A stretch of DNA of 64,000 nucleotides from Neonectria sp. B-13 (Eukaryota; Ascomycota; Sordariomycetes; Hypocreales; Nectriaceae). Position 1 is the first letter of the stretch; every line of letters starts with the position of its first letter. The notes under the pieces are model-generated. The model ran no database searches. It was not told the origin of the DNA and saw only the letters and a program-made list of their open reading frames with translations. This document shows positions 44,070 through 55,039 of this stretch, piece by piece. The stretch lies in NCBI GenBank assembly GCA_002682825.1, contig NOKP01000002.1, positions 124,001-188,000 on the forward strand. The letters are read 5' to 3'. The position numbers and the translations under genes were made by a program.

Positions 44070-45252
44070 GTTGAAGTGATGGACTCTGAAACATGTAGCC
44101 TTCTCTCGCCCTGATTATTGTGACGCCTTTACGTGATTTAGGCTTCAACTTAAATCGTCATCCTCGACTCAACTGTGGGTCGTTGGCGTTTGCTTTGCCC
44201 AGTAAGATCGCCCAACCTCGGTTCGGAAGTTGAAGGGTCGGGATCTGGATTAGCTCAACTGACCTCGGCTAGCAGGTAAAAAGACAAGAGATGAGGCAGT
44301 GAAGAACTGAAACCCGGTGCCCGTTTTCCCCATAAAATGTACAGCTGCTGGATTTCGAAGCTTGCTTTTTTAATACTTTTCTTTTTTAAAAGACTAACGC
44401 TACCTGCGCTGTTACTAAACTGGTTGGGTTTTGGCCCATTTGCCCCTCACCTTTGGCATCTAAGCTCTGGACTATCTGGCTCGCTCTTATTTCTCAAAAT
44501 TCTTTGCTTAACGACCTAGCCACTTCGAACGAACAATGGGCGACTGTTCGAAGTACGGAAGGTCCGCGCGAGAGTGAACTCGCTTTGTCAAATCAGGGTC
44601 CCTGGCCCCTCAGCCTGCTGGCTTAAGTTTGGACGAATCGCGCAATTACTTGAATCAGAGCAGAGTAAAGCTTCAGAGAGCGCATTTGGGCAGAGAAACG
44701 CGGCAAACATAATCAAAGGGCTGATTCTCACTGGCCCTCATACTGTTTACCCAGGCCTATAGTCGCGAAAATCTTCTGGGAGATGCCTCTCCGGAAGACC
44801 GATAAGAACAGACATGATGTAAACCATGTTGTCCAGGCCCAATCGTTAATATCTCCACTCACAGAGAAAAATCTCCTGAGGCAGATCTGTGGCCGCCGAC
44901 AAGTTTCCACGTCGCGAGAATGGATTGTTTGAGGGACGAAGCACTGCTTCTCGAGGAGAAACCGAGAAACGGGTCGGTAAAGAATCAGTTGCATGTTTAT
45001 GAGGTATTTCCACACGGATTTAATATGTTACCACAACTAGAAAAAGTAAGAAATGAAAAAAGAAAATGATAGATGACCTAAGAACGTTAAAGGCTATGGG
45101 CATTTCGATAGAGATGATTAAACTGATTCATTATGTCAACAGTTCAGGGCGCTCTTCCCAGCTCTATTTAGGTTATTTTAACCTCTATCTAAATTCTCTC
45201 TATTTGTCATTTTGCCATGGTTCCAGAAACATCGTTTTAATGTGCAAGCTTC
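44070..45252. other. Intergenic, nothing recognised
   Basis: About 1.2 kb, fairly AT-rich between 45015 and 45250. Only short frames; no RNA gene recognised. Confidence 0.4.
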
Positions 45253-48069
45253 CTATTGACTAAATCCGCGAAAGTCAGCCCCGTCGAAAAGGACGTTCAT
45301 ATCGGTGTCTGACATATCAAAGTCAAAAAGAGCATCGGCATTCAATCTAAATCGTTGGGGCCGGTCAGGATCCTGAAAATCAATCTCAAGTATGGCAAGA
45401 AAGAAGCCCAACTCACGTTTCAGGTGATGTAGCCGACAGGCTTCCATTATCCAATCCGTCACGAAGTGCGACTAAGTCACACTGGAGTGGAAAGAGGTCG
45501 TAGGCTAATGCTAAATCGATATCAAGGGGTATATCAATATTCATTTCTTGGCTCTGGCCACCACATGGCTCCTCGGTCGTTGCGTCGGTATTGGGTGTTG
45601 CAATGCGACCCGAAGTAGCCGGTTCACTGGACGATATAGCATGCGTGTTTGGGGCCTAAGAAATTTTAGCGTTCCGTGCATGCCAATGGCACAATCGTAC
45701 AGCGGAGATTCGGCTCACTGCAGGGGTAACAGGTGATACTATAGAGCATCCAGATCCTTTAACTCTGGTCCCTGTTGAAGACACTTGCGGGCCTTTTAGC
45801 GAACCTAATTCTCTCTTAGCTCTGGTGAAAAGACAGTAGATGAAATCCGCTGCCCAGTACGTCCGCCGAAGTTCGCCAAGTATGGTCATGCACATATCTA
45901 GTTGACTTCTGCCTAGCGATCTTGTAACTGAATTCCCGGATACAGATTCCAAGAGGTGGATTTGGAGTGCTGGTATCACCGCCGTCACCCTAGGGCTGTT
46001 AGCCACGGTCCAGCAAAAATGCGAAGAGGGAATTACATCATTGCTTGGCAACTGTCTATCAGTTGAGACGCGCTCAATTTGTTCAGCGCGCTGTTGATAT
46101 TTGAGGCGGCAATCTTCGCTTTCTGTAGCGCTTGAACTCTCCAGGCGTCGTCACGCTGGCTGATGAGCACGCCCGGCCGGCCGGCCATGTACGGTCGATG
46201 TAATGCTATCACACATGCCCTAGGGACTCGGTAAGTCACTGAGGTGAAGGCATTCGGATATTTCGATCAGTCCGGTTCTTACTCATAATACACGTGAAGA
46301 TGGTAAAAGTGTGAGAGTATAACAGGATTGTCACACGTCTCATCTGTCGGGAATTGTGCACGACATTGCCTAAGTCGATTTTGGTCTTGAGAAAGGGAAG
46401 CCACTGGTTCTTCAAGTGGCCTTGCTCTATAATGGTTGTGTAAGATGCTCCCCAAGACAAAGGTCGTTTCTACGAGAGACAGCCATATCAGTGGCAGAGT
46501 TCGATTTTTGTCGTCTGGAAGGTACTTGGCTGCTTGAGCTACAGGCAGTCCGATTGAGAGTTGCTCGACATCTTCAGCTGTTGGAAAAGGCATATCGCAG
46601 TCGAGGAGGTTGATTCGAGTGGGCCTGCCCATTCCAAATGAAAGCCAAGTGTCACGAAAGTAGCACATCCACCAAATAAGCCTCCATAGTCGACTCTGGT
46701 TGTCAGAGAGCGTCTGTCTGCGGTGAGTCAGTGCTCTACCCAGTCCAGGCCGTTCGGATTGGGGGTTTCGATGCAAGCCGATGGTCTGACAGAGGCTAAT
46801 GGCAATGCCAATCCAGTGCCATGATCCATCACGATCCTCCCAATCAGCATACCAGAAGGCGAGCAGTAGCACAGATTGGATGAGAGGTATTTTTTCTTTC
46901 TCATAATCTGCATCGTAGAGAGCCTAGAGCTGTCAGCGAAATAGCCCTGCGCACGAAACGCCCAAGGAGCAACCCTCAAACTCACCTTGGCTCGTCGATA
47001 GAGAGACCTCTTCATCGCTTTGCGTGAATGGTATCCTGCCAGGGCAACAGCATCTTCGCCTAAGAACTGCGCGCGAGTTAGCTGCCATCCAAGTTATCAG
47101 TCACGACGATCGAGACGTCAACTTACGTTTGTAGATGCGAAGAAGATGCTCCAAAGAAGTAGCAGATTGACCTTTCTAGGGCCTCCAGACTCATACTGCT
47201 GAATGAACGTGCTCGCATCCAGAATGGGGAGGAGGTGATGCACGTGATGAAAGTAACACTTCAGAAGTTGCTCTTGAACTTCAAGAGGAGGGAGCGAAAA
47301 GCAAAGTTTTGCGTGGAGAGCGGCTAGGTCCTCTGGCAGAAAGGTTTTCAACGTGGCAGCTCGGGGTATCATGAAATGATTACCGTGAGCTCTGCCATGA
47401 GGCCTACATAAATCCACCACGAGACCCAGACCTTGCTGATCTCCTGGAAGGGTTAAAATAATTGTTAATAAAGTGCAAGGTCTAAGGCGTAAGTCGAATT
47501 ACTTGGAGCGGAACGTACCGGTGAAGAGAAGGGCTGTCCCTTCATCATCCTCTCCATCACCTAAGATTGCAGAAAATCCAGCATCTTCGTCTCGCCGCTC
47601 GGGGTCGGGTTGCTTGTCAGAAGTGCTTTGTGTGGGCGTGTCCGCTGAGGGCGCTGGGAGTGGGTTGTTCTCGTCGGCCCCGTGAGCTGTCTCGGTCACT
47701 GATTCTGGTGTCCGTATGAGTGAGGGGGCAACTATAACCGAAGGCCCCAGCGGAGGTGATGGGATGGAATCTGACGTTTGCTCATCGCGAGCAAGATATT
47801 CTGGAGTCTCCTGCTGTTTTTGCGCGAGGACATTGACCATGCTTTTGTCTGCTATCAACACCTGTCCCAGCAGAGATGATGGGAACTACTAACCGGTGAC
47901 GGCGCAGTCCCCTGCCGCGGGTTACAATCTCGCATTTGACGCCGTCGCCATAACAGTTGACGCACGGGGGCCCTGACTGAGTGACATTGCATCTCACTTT
48001 CCGCTGGTGGCAGGTCTGACAAGCCAAAGTAGAACGCTTCCGGCCGCTCGTGCTGTTTGTTTTCCTCAT
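45253..48069 (-). CDS. Zn(II)2Cys6 transcription factor with fungal-specific regulatory domain
   Basis: Exons 48069-47894, 47841-47519, 47443-47127, 47066-46986, 46923-46283, 46219-46037, 45989-45719 and 45655-45417 join in phase (about 740 residues). The Zn cluster is CQTCHQRKVRC...CVNCYGDGVKC (C-x2-C-x6-C-x8-C-x2-C-x6-C) near residues 16-45. LLKCYFHHVHHLLPILDAST begins the Fungal_trans domain (PF04082), with GIAISLCQTIGLHRNPQSE and RLWWLIWW-like RLIWWMCYFRDTWLSFGMGR further on. The last exon is uncertain. A stretch at 45372-45253 encodes LNADALFDFDMSDTDMNVLF, a plausible acidic tail, but no consensus splice keeps it in phase; the phase-consistent splice ends instead at NDLD. It is divergent from the monooxygenase gene, which it may control. 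Confidence 0.85.
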
Positions 48070-48571
48070 CCTGGCAAGCGTTTCTCGAGTAAGGCTGTGC
48101 AATGATTGGAATGAAAGAGGTGGTGCTTTCTAACTACAAACATGACAGATCAGGGTACTACTGATGTCCATCCTCTGATCCACCTCCTCCAGGTAATTAA
48201 TGGACGTCCTCATTCCGGGGGTGCGGGGAGAATGCGGGGACGTTGGTGAACTAGGAATGCGGAGGAATCGCCGCTCGACGCTCGATGTGATTGGGCTTCG
48301 TTGCCGAATGAAGCGAGGTTCAAAACAGCCCGTGATTGGCTAATTGGCTTCTCAGGGTAAGCCCGAGTCCTATTTCCGAGGCTGACGGCGTGGTCCGGAA
48401 CCCGAGGCCAGGACTGGCTTGCTGCCCGGTCGGCTCAGGGACAGTCTTTGTATAGGTTCTTTGTGCATTTAAGAGAGTGTAAGCAGTTTCACCTCATAGT
48501 ATTTCATATGTTTATCTAAGTCGACTCTCGCTGGTCCTCAATATTCCTTGCAAGAGTAAATCTACCCGACA
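48070..48571. promoter_or_regulatory. Shared divergent promoter of regulator and Baeyer-Villiger monooxygenase
   Basis: 502 bases separate the two start codons. TGCGGGGA occurs twice as a direct repeat at 48222-48229 and 48233-48240. Each copy contains GCGGGG, a match to the Cre1/CreA carbon-repressor consensus SYGGRG. Several CGG/CCG triplets that Zn2Cys6 factors could bind are also present (for example around 48378-48400). These are short motifs, so function is only suggested. Confidence 0.45.
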
Positions 48572-50674
48572 ATGTCTCAACCCGCATATGTGAGCTCCTC
48601 CTTGGGCCCAAGTCCCGACCTCGGTGGACAAGAAGAGGGTCCACACCAAAACGAGTGGTATAGACAAGAATTTGGCGACTATACCGTATCCGAGCAGCCC
48701 ATCTACACCAAACGATCCGTTCGCGTCGTTTGCGTCGGTGCTGGCGCAACTGGCCTGCAACTTGCATACAAGGCGGAGCGACTCTTGGAAAATGTAACTC
48801 TTCAGATCTACGAGAAAAACAACGACATCGGCGGCACCTGGCTCGAGAACCGATATCCGGGCTGCGCCTGTGACATCCCCAGTCATAGCTAGTAAGTCTT
48901 GCCATCAGCGCTTGTCCATCTTGCGGGGAATAACATCGATTCCAGCCAGTTCGCATGGGCCAGGAACCCCTGCTGGTCGCATTTCTACTCCCCCAGCAGC
49001 GAAATCTGGAAGTACTTCAAGGACGTTGCCACAAAGTACGACCTGGAGAAACAAGTGAAGTTTTCGCATCGTGTGCAGACAGCGAAATGGGACGAGGAGC
49101 AGGGTCTCTGGGAATTGACTGTGCTTACTCCTGAAGGAACTACTATCGTCGACAGATGCGAGATCTTGGTTAATGGAGCAGGCGTTCTCAAGTCTGTTGA
49201 CCACTTGTCACTCACTATTTTGAACATGCTAACCTTGCGTCTATGCAGTAATTGGAAATACCCGGATATCCCGGGTCTCTCGTCGTTCAAGGGCAAGCTA
49301 ATGCACAGCTCTGATTGGGATGACGACTACGACCTAGCGGGCAAGACTGTAGCAGTCATCGGGGGAGGGTCTTCTGCGGTCCAGGTGATTCCGAATATTC
49401 AGCCAGGTATCAGATCTCCCTGCAATACGGCGGTTTGCTCGCGATCCGCTAACAACGCTCCAGTGGTTGGGAAGCTCATACCATTTCTAAGATCCCCTGT
49501 CTGGATCACTACCGGGTTTGGTGCCAGTTTTGCGGGTCCGGGAGGGAGCAACTTCGAATGTAGGCCTTCAACTTGACCTGCTGGTTAGCAATGAGCGACT
49601 CTGACTAATACGGAGTTGTAGATTCCGCCGATCAGATCAAGGCGTTCCAAGACGATGAGCGAGTGTACGACGAATACTGTCGCAATCTCGATGGGGAGTT
49701 GAACAAAAGATTCACTCTGGTAAGTTGGAGACAAGAATGAAGCCTAAATACTGGAAGAGGATATTCTGACTAATTGCGCTGTATCATAGAACCATCTCGG
49801 TAGCAAGGACCAGAAGACATCTCGGGAATTTGTCGAAAGTCTCATGAAGGACCAGCTCAACCATGACAAACGACTTGTGGAGCACCTCATCCCCGACTTT
49901 GCCCTTGGCTGTCGCCGCATGACCCCAGGGTCTGGATACCTTCAAAGTTTGACCAAAGAGAATGTCGAAGTGGTAACATCCGGTGCTGTACGCTTTACGA
50001 AGGATGGAGTTGTGGATGCCATCGGAAAGGAACATGCCGTTGATGTTATCATCTGCTCCACCGGTTTCGATACCTCGTACGCCCCTCCTTATGAGTGTAT
50101 CGGCCGGAATGGGCAGAACCTGAAGGAGAAGTTTGGTGACTTTCCCAAGGGATATTTCTCAACTATGGTTGACGAGTTTCCAAATCTCTTCCGTACGTAC
50201 CGCTCCTCTATTCACACATGACCGGCGAATAACTAGGGATCTGTAGTGTTCATCGGCCCAAACGGTCCAGCGAGTCACTCGTCTCTTCTGCCTGTCCTTG
50301 AATGGCATACCCGGTACTTGTTCCAGATGATCAACAAGCTACAACGCGAGAACATCAAGTGTTTCGATCCAAAGCCTGAATGTATCAAGGAGTTCTCTCA
50401 GCATACACATACCCTCTTGAAACGCTTGGTGTGGTCTTCAGCTTGTCGGTCCTGGTTCAAGAACGGCAAGGTTCACGGGCCTGTCACGGCAATTTGGCCA
50501 GGAAGTCGTCTTCACTACTTTGAAGCCTTAAACGAGCCGAGGTATGAAGATTTCGTCATCACTTATAGATCTAAGAATCGTTATCAGTACCTTGGAAACG
50601 GGTACACACAGGAGGAGGTTAAGCCTGATGGAAATGCTGTTTGGTATTTCGATGATCCGTTCTGTAAGGTCTAA
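48572..50674 (+). CDS. Baeyer-Villiger-type flavin monooxygenase
   Basis: Seven exons (48572-48891, 48946-49191, 49249-49406, 49464-49559, 49622-49719, 49790-50192, 50247-50674) join in phase to 582 residues. VVCVGAGATGLQLAYKAERL is the FAD Rossmann motif. NDIGGTWLENRYPGCACDIP is the conserved G-G-T-W...Y-P-G block. FKGKLMHSSDWD fits the BVMO fingerprint F-x-G-x3-H-x3-W. TVAVIGGGSSAVQVIP is the NADPH Rossmann motif. DVIICSTGFDTSY is the late FMO/BVMO A-T-G-x-like motif. Such enzymes insert oxygen next to a carbonyl, turning ketones into esters or lactones; the ketone is unknown. The neighbouring SDRs could supply or remove the ketone. Confidence 0.94.
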
Positions 50675-51100
50675 GCCATATAGGTGCTGAGAGATATCTC
50701 AGTACATAAGACATGGGTTCTGCATAGATCACTGAACAAGTGTGTTAAACCTGTATTAAAGTGTTGGAATGCAATGATGTCGTAAGGTCAGGCTAAACAT
50801 CCGTAGCAACGGTATGACTGCTTGGTCCACTGTAACACGAGCCTCTACTCCATGGAATTTATGATGTTGATCAAGCAATCAAATCTTTCCGGTGAGACAT
50901 TGCTCCCAACTGTAGTAAGATTGAATTACCCGCACCATCACATGAGCCGATACGTGCACCTCGGCCAACCTAGCGATGTCAGCACCAAAGTTAAAGACGT
51001 GGAAGATCATAAGACAGCGAGGTACCTTATTTAGTACCGTAGAACACAAGTTCAAGATATAGAACCAGCTTCGACCAGGTTTTGGCAGCATATATTCACC
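50675..51100. other. Intergenic, nothing recognised
   Basis: About 430 bases with the 3' end of the monooxygenase gene and the promoter of the broken SDR gene. Confidence 0.4.
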
Positions 51101-52177
51101 ATGACAAAAGTTTCTATCACAGAAAACCTCTTGGGCGAGCTCGAAAAGAAGGTAGCAATGACAGGTAAGCCTCCTCCTTCTTAAAACCATCTTACAAAGA
51201 TTTATTTTACGAAAATCTTCAGGCGGCGCCAGTGGAATTGGGAAGGCAATTGTTGAACTTCTCGCCCAGCATAACGCCATCGTTGCACTGGGAGACATCA
51301 ACAAAGATGCCGGTAAATCGTTGGAGTAATCCCTCCAGTCAGCGGGCCGGTAATGTGTTCTCCAAGGTAGTGACCTTGTACGCTCGCAATGGCTAACTCG
51401 TGTACATAGAAATGCAGAGTTCTATTACGTGGATGTCACTGACTGGACGAGTCAGCTTTCCTTTTTCTCAGCAGTGAAACAGAAGCATGGCAACATTGAC
51501 CTCGGTTTTGCTAATGCTGGCGTTGGAGAAAGAAACACTGTCTTCACAGACGTCCTTGATGTTGATGGGTCTCTGTTACCACCCGACTTGGCAGTAATCG
51601 ACGTAAACTTCAAGGGCGTGATTTATTGTAAGCCTCTTTCCTTGGCGCAAGATACTCGTTCTTGTATCTACACCACGCATGTTAACACTCGGAGATAGCG
51701 ACTAAATTAGCAATTCATCACATGAAAGCAAACAGTCCTCCCGGCGGTGGCCTTGTTCTGACCGGATCCACCTCATTCTACAATGAGAGACCGAACCTCC
51801 CTTTGTATTCCATGGCGAAACACGGCGTGGTCGGCCTCATGCGAGCAGTGCGCCACAGAGCTCAATATGACAACATTAACATTGGGCTTATTGCACCTGG
51901 CGGCACCGTGTCTAGCCTCTTTACTCCAGAGGCAGCTGAAGCATTCAGAGCCCAGGGTGCTCCAGTCAATGATCCGGATATCGTAGCTCTTGCAGCAGTA
52001 TACCTGGCGAGTCGGAAGGAAATGAACGGAAAAGCATTGACAATTATCAGGGACAAGTTCACGGAAGTTGAAGACAGTATTCTTCGTACGCAACCGTTGT
52101 GGTACGGCGAGCATAACACAGAAATGTGCCAAAGGGTGGCTGGGGTGAGGCTGGAAGAACTGGCCAAGTCGAATTAA
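51101..52177 (+). pseudogene. Short-chain dehydrogenase/reductase gene broken by a stop and a frame slip
   Basis: Exon 1 (51101-51164) joins to 51223 and gives KVAMTGGASGIGKAIVELLA, the SDR T-G-G-x3-G-x-G cofactor motif, then LGDINKDAGKSLE and TAA at 51327. The same frame continues with SLQSAGR, where homologues usually read E-E-S-L-x-S-A-G, so the TAA looks like a mutated Glu codon. A further slip is needed to reach NVFSK. The rest is intact: YYVDVTDWTSQL, FANAG (N-A-G motif), DVNFKGVIY, a third intron and GGGLVLTGSTSFYNERPNLP with YSMAKHG (Y-x3-K). A long intron 51312-51418 could skip the stop, but it would remove the second Rossmann helix. Homologues of this type are NAD-dependent alcohol dehydrogenases; the role is inferred. 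Confidence 0.7.
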
Positions 52178-52490
52178 TCAGTTTGCAATGCACGAGCGAT
52201 CTATATGAAGTCAAATGAGACAGCCCCTTGCTACTACTGGCTTTTGCCGTGACGATGCTGGCTAACTTCGCAACATGCCTTTCGTGTTCAAGCTTTCCGT
52301 CTGTGACTCAAATGGGCCCACACCATAAGAGAACTTGCTTCTGAACATAGCCTGCAACTGGATTATCCTTCACATCGATGAGGAATGACTCGCTGTATAA
52401 TCTCTAACTCAACCATAATTTCACTCTAAGATATCAACATGGAAGTTGAATTTTCAGACTATATCGTATGGACTATTTGTCTACCAGGCT
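52178..52490. other. Short convergent intergenic region
   Basis: About 310 bases between convergent SDR genes; nothing else was seen. Confidence 0.4.
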
Positions 52491-53486
52491 CTAAGCCAAA
52501 CCCACCAACTTCAGCGAGTCTTTCCAAAGGCGCCCTTCGCTCTCTGCATCATAGGCATGCTTCGCATGACCAGTGGCAAAATGTTCAGTCTCATTCTCCG
52601 AAGGCTCCGCCTCAGCACAATCGGCCAGATATCTTCCTCCAGTGTGCTCCCACTGCTTGCTCACTGCAGCCCAAACCGTCGTTGCGGCTCCTTGCCCGGG
52701 GCTCTTCATTTTCTTAGTCATTGCCTCATTGCCGACCAAGCTCGAGATGAATTCTTCGGGGAGGTGTCTGGCGAGCGGCGTCATGATGCCACCGGGGTGC
52801 AGGCTTGTTGCGTGGATGCCCTGGGATCCATATCGACGCTCGATCTCGTTGGCCATGTAGATGTTGGCCGTTTTGGATTGGCCGTAGGCTACCCATGGAT
52901 CATATCCACCTTGTTGGAAATTGTAGTTATCCGACGCATTGAGGCCGCTGGCTATGTGTCCAGAGGATGCAACGTTGATGACCCGCGAGTTGAACTCTGG
53001 CGTGACGGCAGCTAGCAGGGCTGGTTTCAACAACTCGAAGAACAAGAAGTGAGACAGATGATTGGTTCCAAACTGCAGTTCATGTCCGTCTTTGGTGAAC
53101 TCGAGGTTCTGCACCGCCATGACGCCGGCGTTGTTGATCAAGATGTTGATCTTGTCTGTCTTTGCCAAAACTTCGCTTGCAGCAGCACGAACGCTCCCTA
53201 GCGAACTCTGATCCATCTTGACAAGAAACATGCGGCTAGGATCGAAGAAATCGGCTAAGGCAGACTTAGCCTTTGCAAGATCTCGGGCAGTCAAGTACAG
53301 CGTTGCTCCGGTGAGAGAAAGAGCACGGGCGGTTTCGACGCCAAGGCCCGACGAGACTCCGGTGATGACAATGACCTTGCCGACAAATTTGCCCTCTACT
53401 CCTTCGTCCTTGATGATTTGCAATGCGGTTGGCCTGGCGTCACCAGGCCCCTGAGGGTCGACGTGGGCGGATGCGTATGGAGACAT
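52491..53486 (-). CDS. Short-chain dehydrogenase/reductase, WWOX/retinol-dehydrogenase-like
   Basis: 331 residues from the ATG at 53486; the 38 codons upstream in frame lack conserved sequence. KVIVITGVSSGLGVETARAL is the NADP-binding T-G-x3-G-x-G motif. KINILINNAGVMAV is the N-N-A-G motif. Residues around VINVASSGHIASG carry the catalytic Ser, and YGQSKTANIYMANE carries Y-x3-K. HPGGIMTPLARHL follows as in the large retinol dehydrogenase-like branch of classical SDRs. It probably reduces or oxidises a lipid, terpenoid or aromatic carbonyl with NADP(H). It is convergent with the broken SDR and close to the monooxygenase. Confidence 0.9.
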   Translation of the reverse strand: MSPYASAHVDPQGPGDARPTALQIIKDEGVEGKFVGKVIVITGVSSGLGVETARALSLTGATLYLTARDLAKAKSALADFFDPSRMFLVKMDQSSLGSVRAAASEVLAKTDKINILINNAGVMAVQNLEFTKDGHELQFGTNHLSHFLFFELLKPALLAAVTPEFNSRVINVASSGHIASGLNASDNYNFQQGGYDPWVAYGQSKTANIYMANEIERRYGSQGIHATSLHPGGIMTPLARHLPEEFISSLVGNEAMTKKMKSPGQGAATTVWAAVSKQWEHTGGRYLADCAEAEPSENETEHFATGHAKHAYDAESEGRLWKDSLKLVGLA

Positions 53487-53991
53487 GGTGAGATGATAGA
53501 AGAGGTTTGATTTGAAGACTGTGAGGTTGGGTTGCCAAGAATCTAAATTGGCGAGCACAGCTGTCTTTATATACTTGGATTGAGAGACTACCTCGGACAT
53601 CTCTCAGCTACTTCGAGGAACAATTTCGTGTAGCGGACTTAGCCCGCAGTTAATTCTGGATGATCTCACTATGCTCTTAGATCGTCCGAAAGTCGCACGT
53701 TTGCCACTCCCTGCATGTCGGCTATACTTGCGCGATAGCTTGAGGCATCACGGCTGACCACTTTTTCCCCTTTCGTCCTAGCGTCGGAGTTTGACCTCTT
53801 ACGGTCTTTGTAAGCTGGCTGACACCATTTTCCCCTTATGGCTTAGCTCTATTGCCTACGGAGCAATCACACCCCAGGGTCAATTTCAAAACTGACACAA
53901 ACTTCCTCTTTTGCACCTTTTCTAATTTTTGCGGTATCTTTCCATAGTAACATTCTATTTCTTATTCTATTTTCGGACAAGTGCCGTCGAA
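53487..53991. other. Divergent promoter region
   Basis: About 500 bases between the SDR (minus) and the bZIP gene (plus). The phrase CTGACCACTTTTTCCCCTTTC near 53753 recurs as CTGACACCATTTTCCCCTTA near 53820. Confidence 0.4.
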
Positions 53992-54978
53992 ATGCAATCC
54001 CACAGCCAGAACCTCACCGCTGAAGAGCGAAAGGAGCGAAAACGGATCCAGAACCGAGCGAACCAAAGAGCGCTCAGTAAGAGTCCGAGATCCCCACACA
54101 CCATGTTCTAGCTTACGAGAATACTAGGACAACGTCGTAAAGCGGAACAGGATGCGAATGGAAAGACGCAGAAGCACCCCTACCGGGTTGATCGTTGGCG
54201 GCTTCCCGATCCCAGTGTTTCAACCAAAACTTCCAAGTCCGTCACATGCAAGTCAGGGAGTAATACTATACCGGAAGCTACGGGAATGAATGCGAGTCCG
54301 AACCAAGGACCTGCTCCCCATAAATCTGGGCCACCTCATGATTTCGAGCTTCCTCTATCCGCCGATCACCTCCTATTACACCTGATAGCCCACAATGTTT
54401 GCCGAGGGTTGCTGTCGAACAAGTCTCTCTTAAGACTACTGGCCCATTTCATCAACGTTGATAGTAACGTACCCATACGCTCTGATGTCTTCACTCCGTG
54501 CCGTCATGGGGTAGTCCGACCTACCAACCAAGCAATACCGGATGGCCTTGTACCAACACAGCTTCAGATGAACTCACCACACCCAACCTGGATGGACATG
54601 ATCCCATTCCCAAGAATGAGAGACAATTTGATCACACGACAATATCTTTTTCATCACATGAACTTTTTAGAAGATCTTATCGGAGACCTGAAGTACATAG
54701 TACCGCGCGAGTACCAACTGACGCTGCCAGCAAGTCAATGGAATTGCCAAAATGCGGATCACGGCGAAGCAGGTCACGGAGAAGCGGATCACGACACAAA
54801 AGGCCTCGTCCTATGGGGAGAGCCTTACTTGAAGGAAAGTTGGGAGGTTTCAACCCGCTTTTTGAGTAAGTGGTCGTGGGCTACCGAAGGTTGTGAGGAG
54901 ATTATCGACATCTCTAATGGATGGAGAATAACTAGAGGGGATGATCTTCTGGGAATCTCTGCAGGATCTGTGCACTAG
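53992..54978 (+). CDS. bZIP-type regulator with DUF3425
   Basis: Exons 53992-54076 and 54128-54978 join in phase to 311 residues. The N-terminus has a basic region: ERKERKRIQNRANQRALRQR (N-x3-(Q/A)-R pattern), the part that contacts DNA in bZIP proteins. The leucine zipper is short or missing. Residues about 85-300 fit DUF3425 (PF11905): FELPLSADHLLLHLIAHNVC, HPTWMDMIPFPRMRDNLI, and a Trp-containing end (KGLVLWGEPYLKESWEVSTR). This bZIP plus DUF3425 pairing is common in filamentous ascomycetes. Targets are unknown. Confidence 0.85.
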
Positions 54979-55039
54979 GAGGGAATAAATATGAGCTTGA
55001 TTGCGTTCAAAAACATAGAATTCAGATATAAACAATGAC

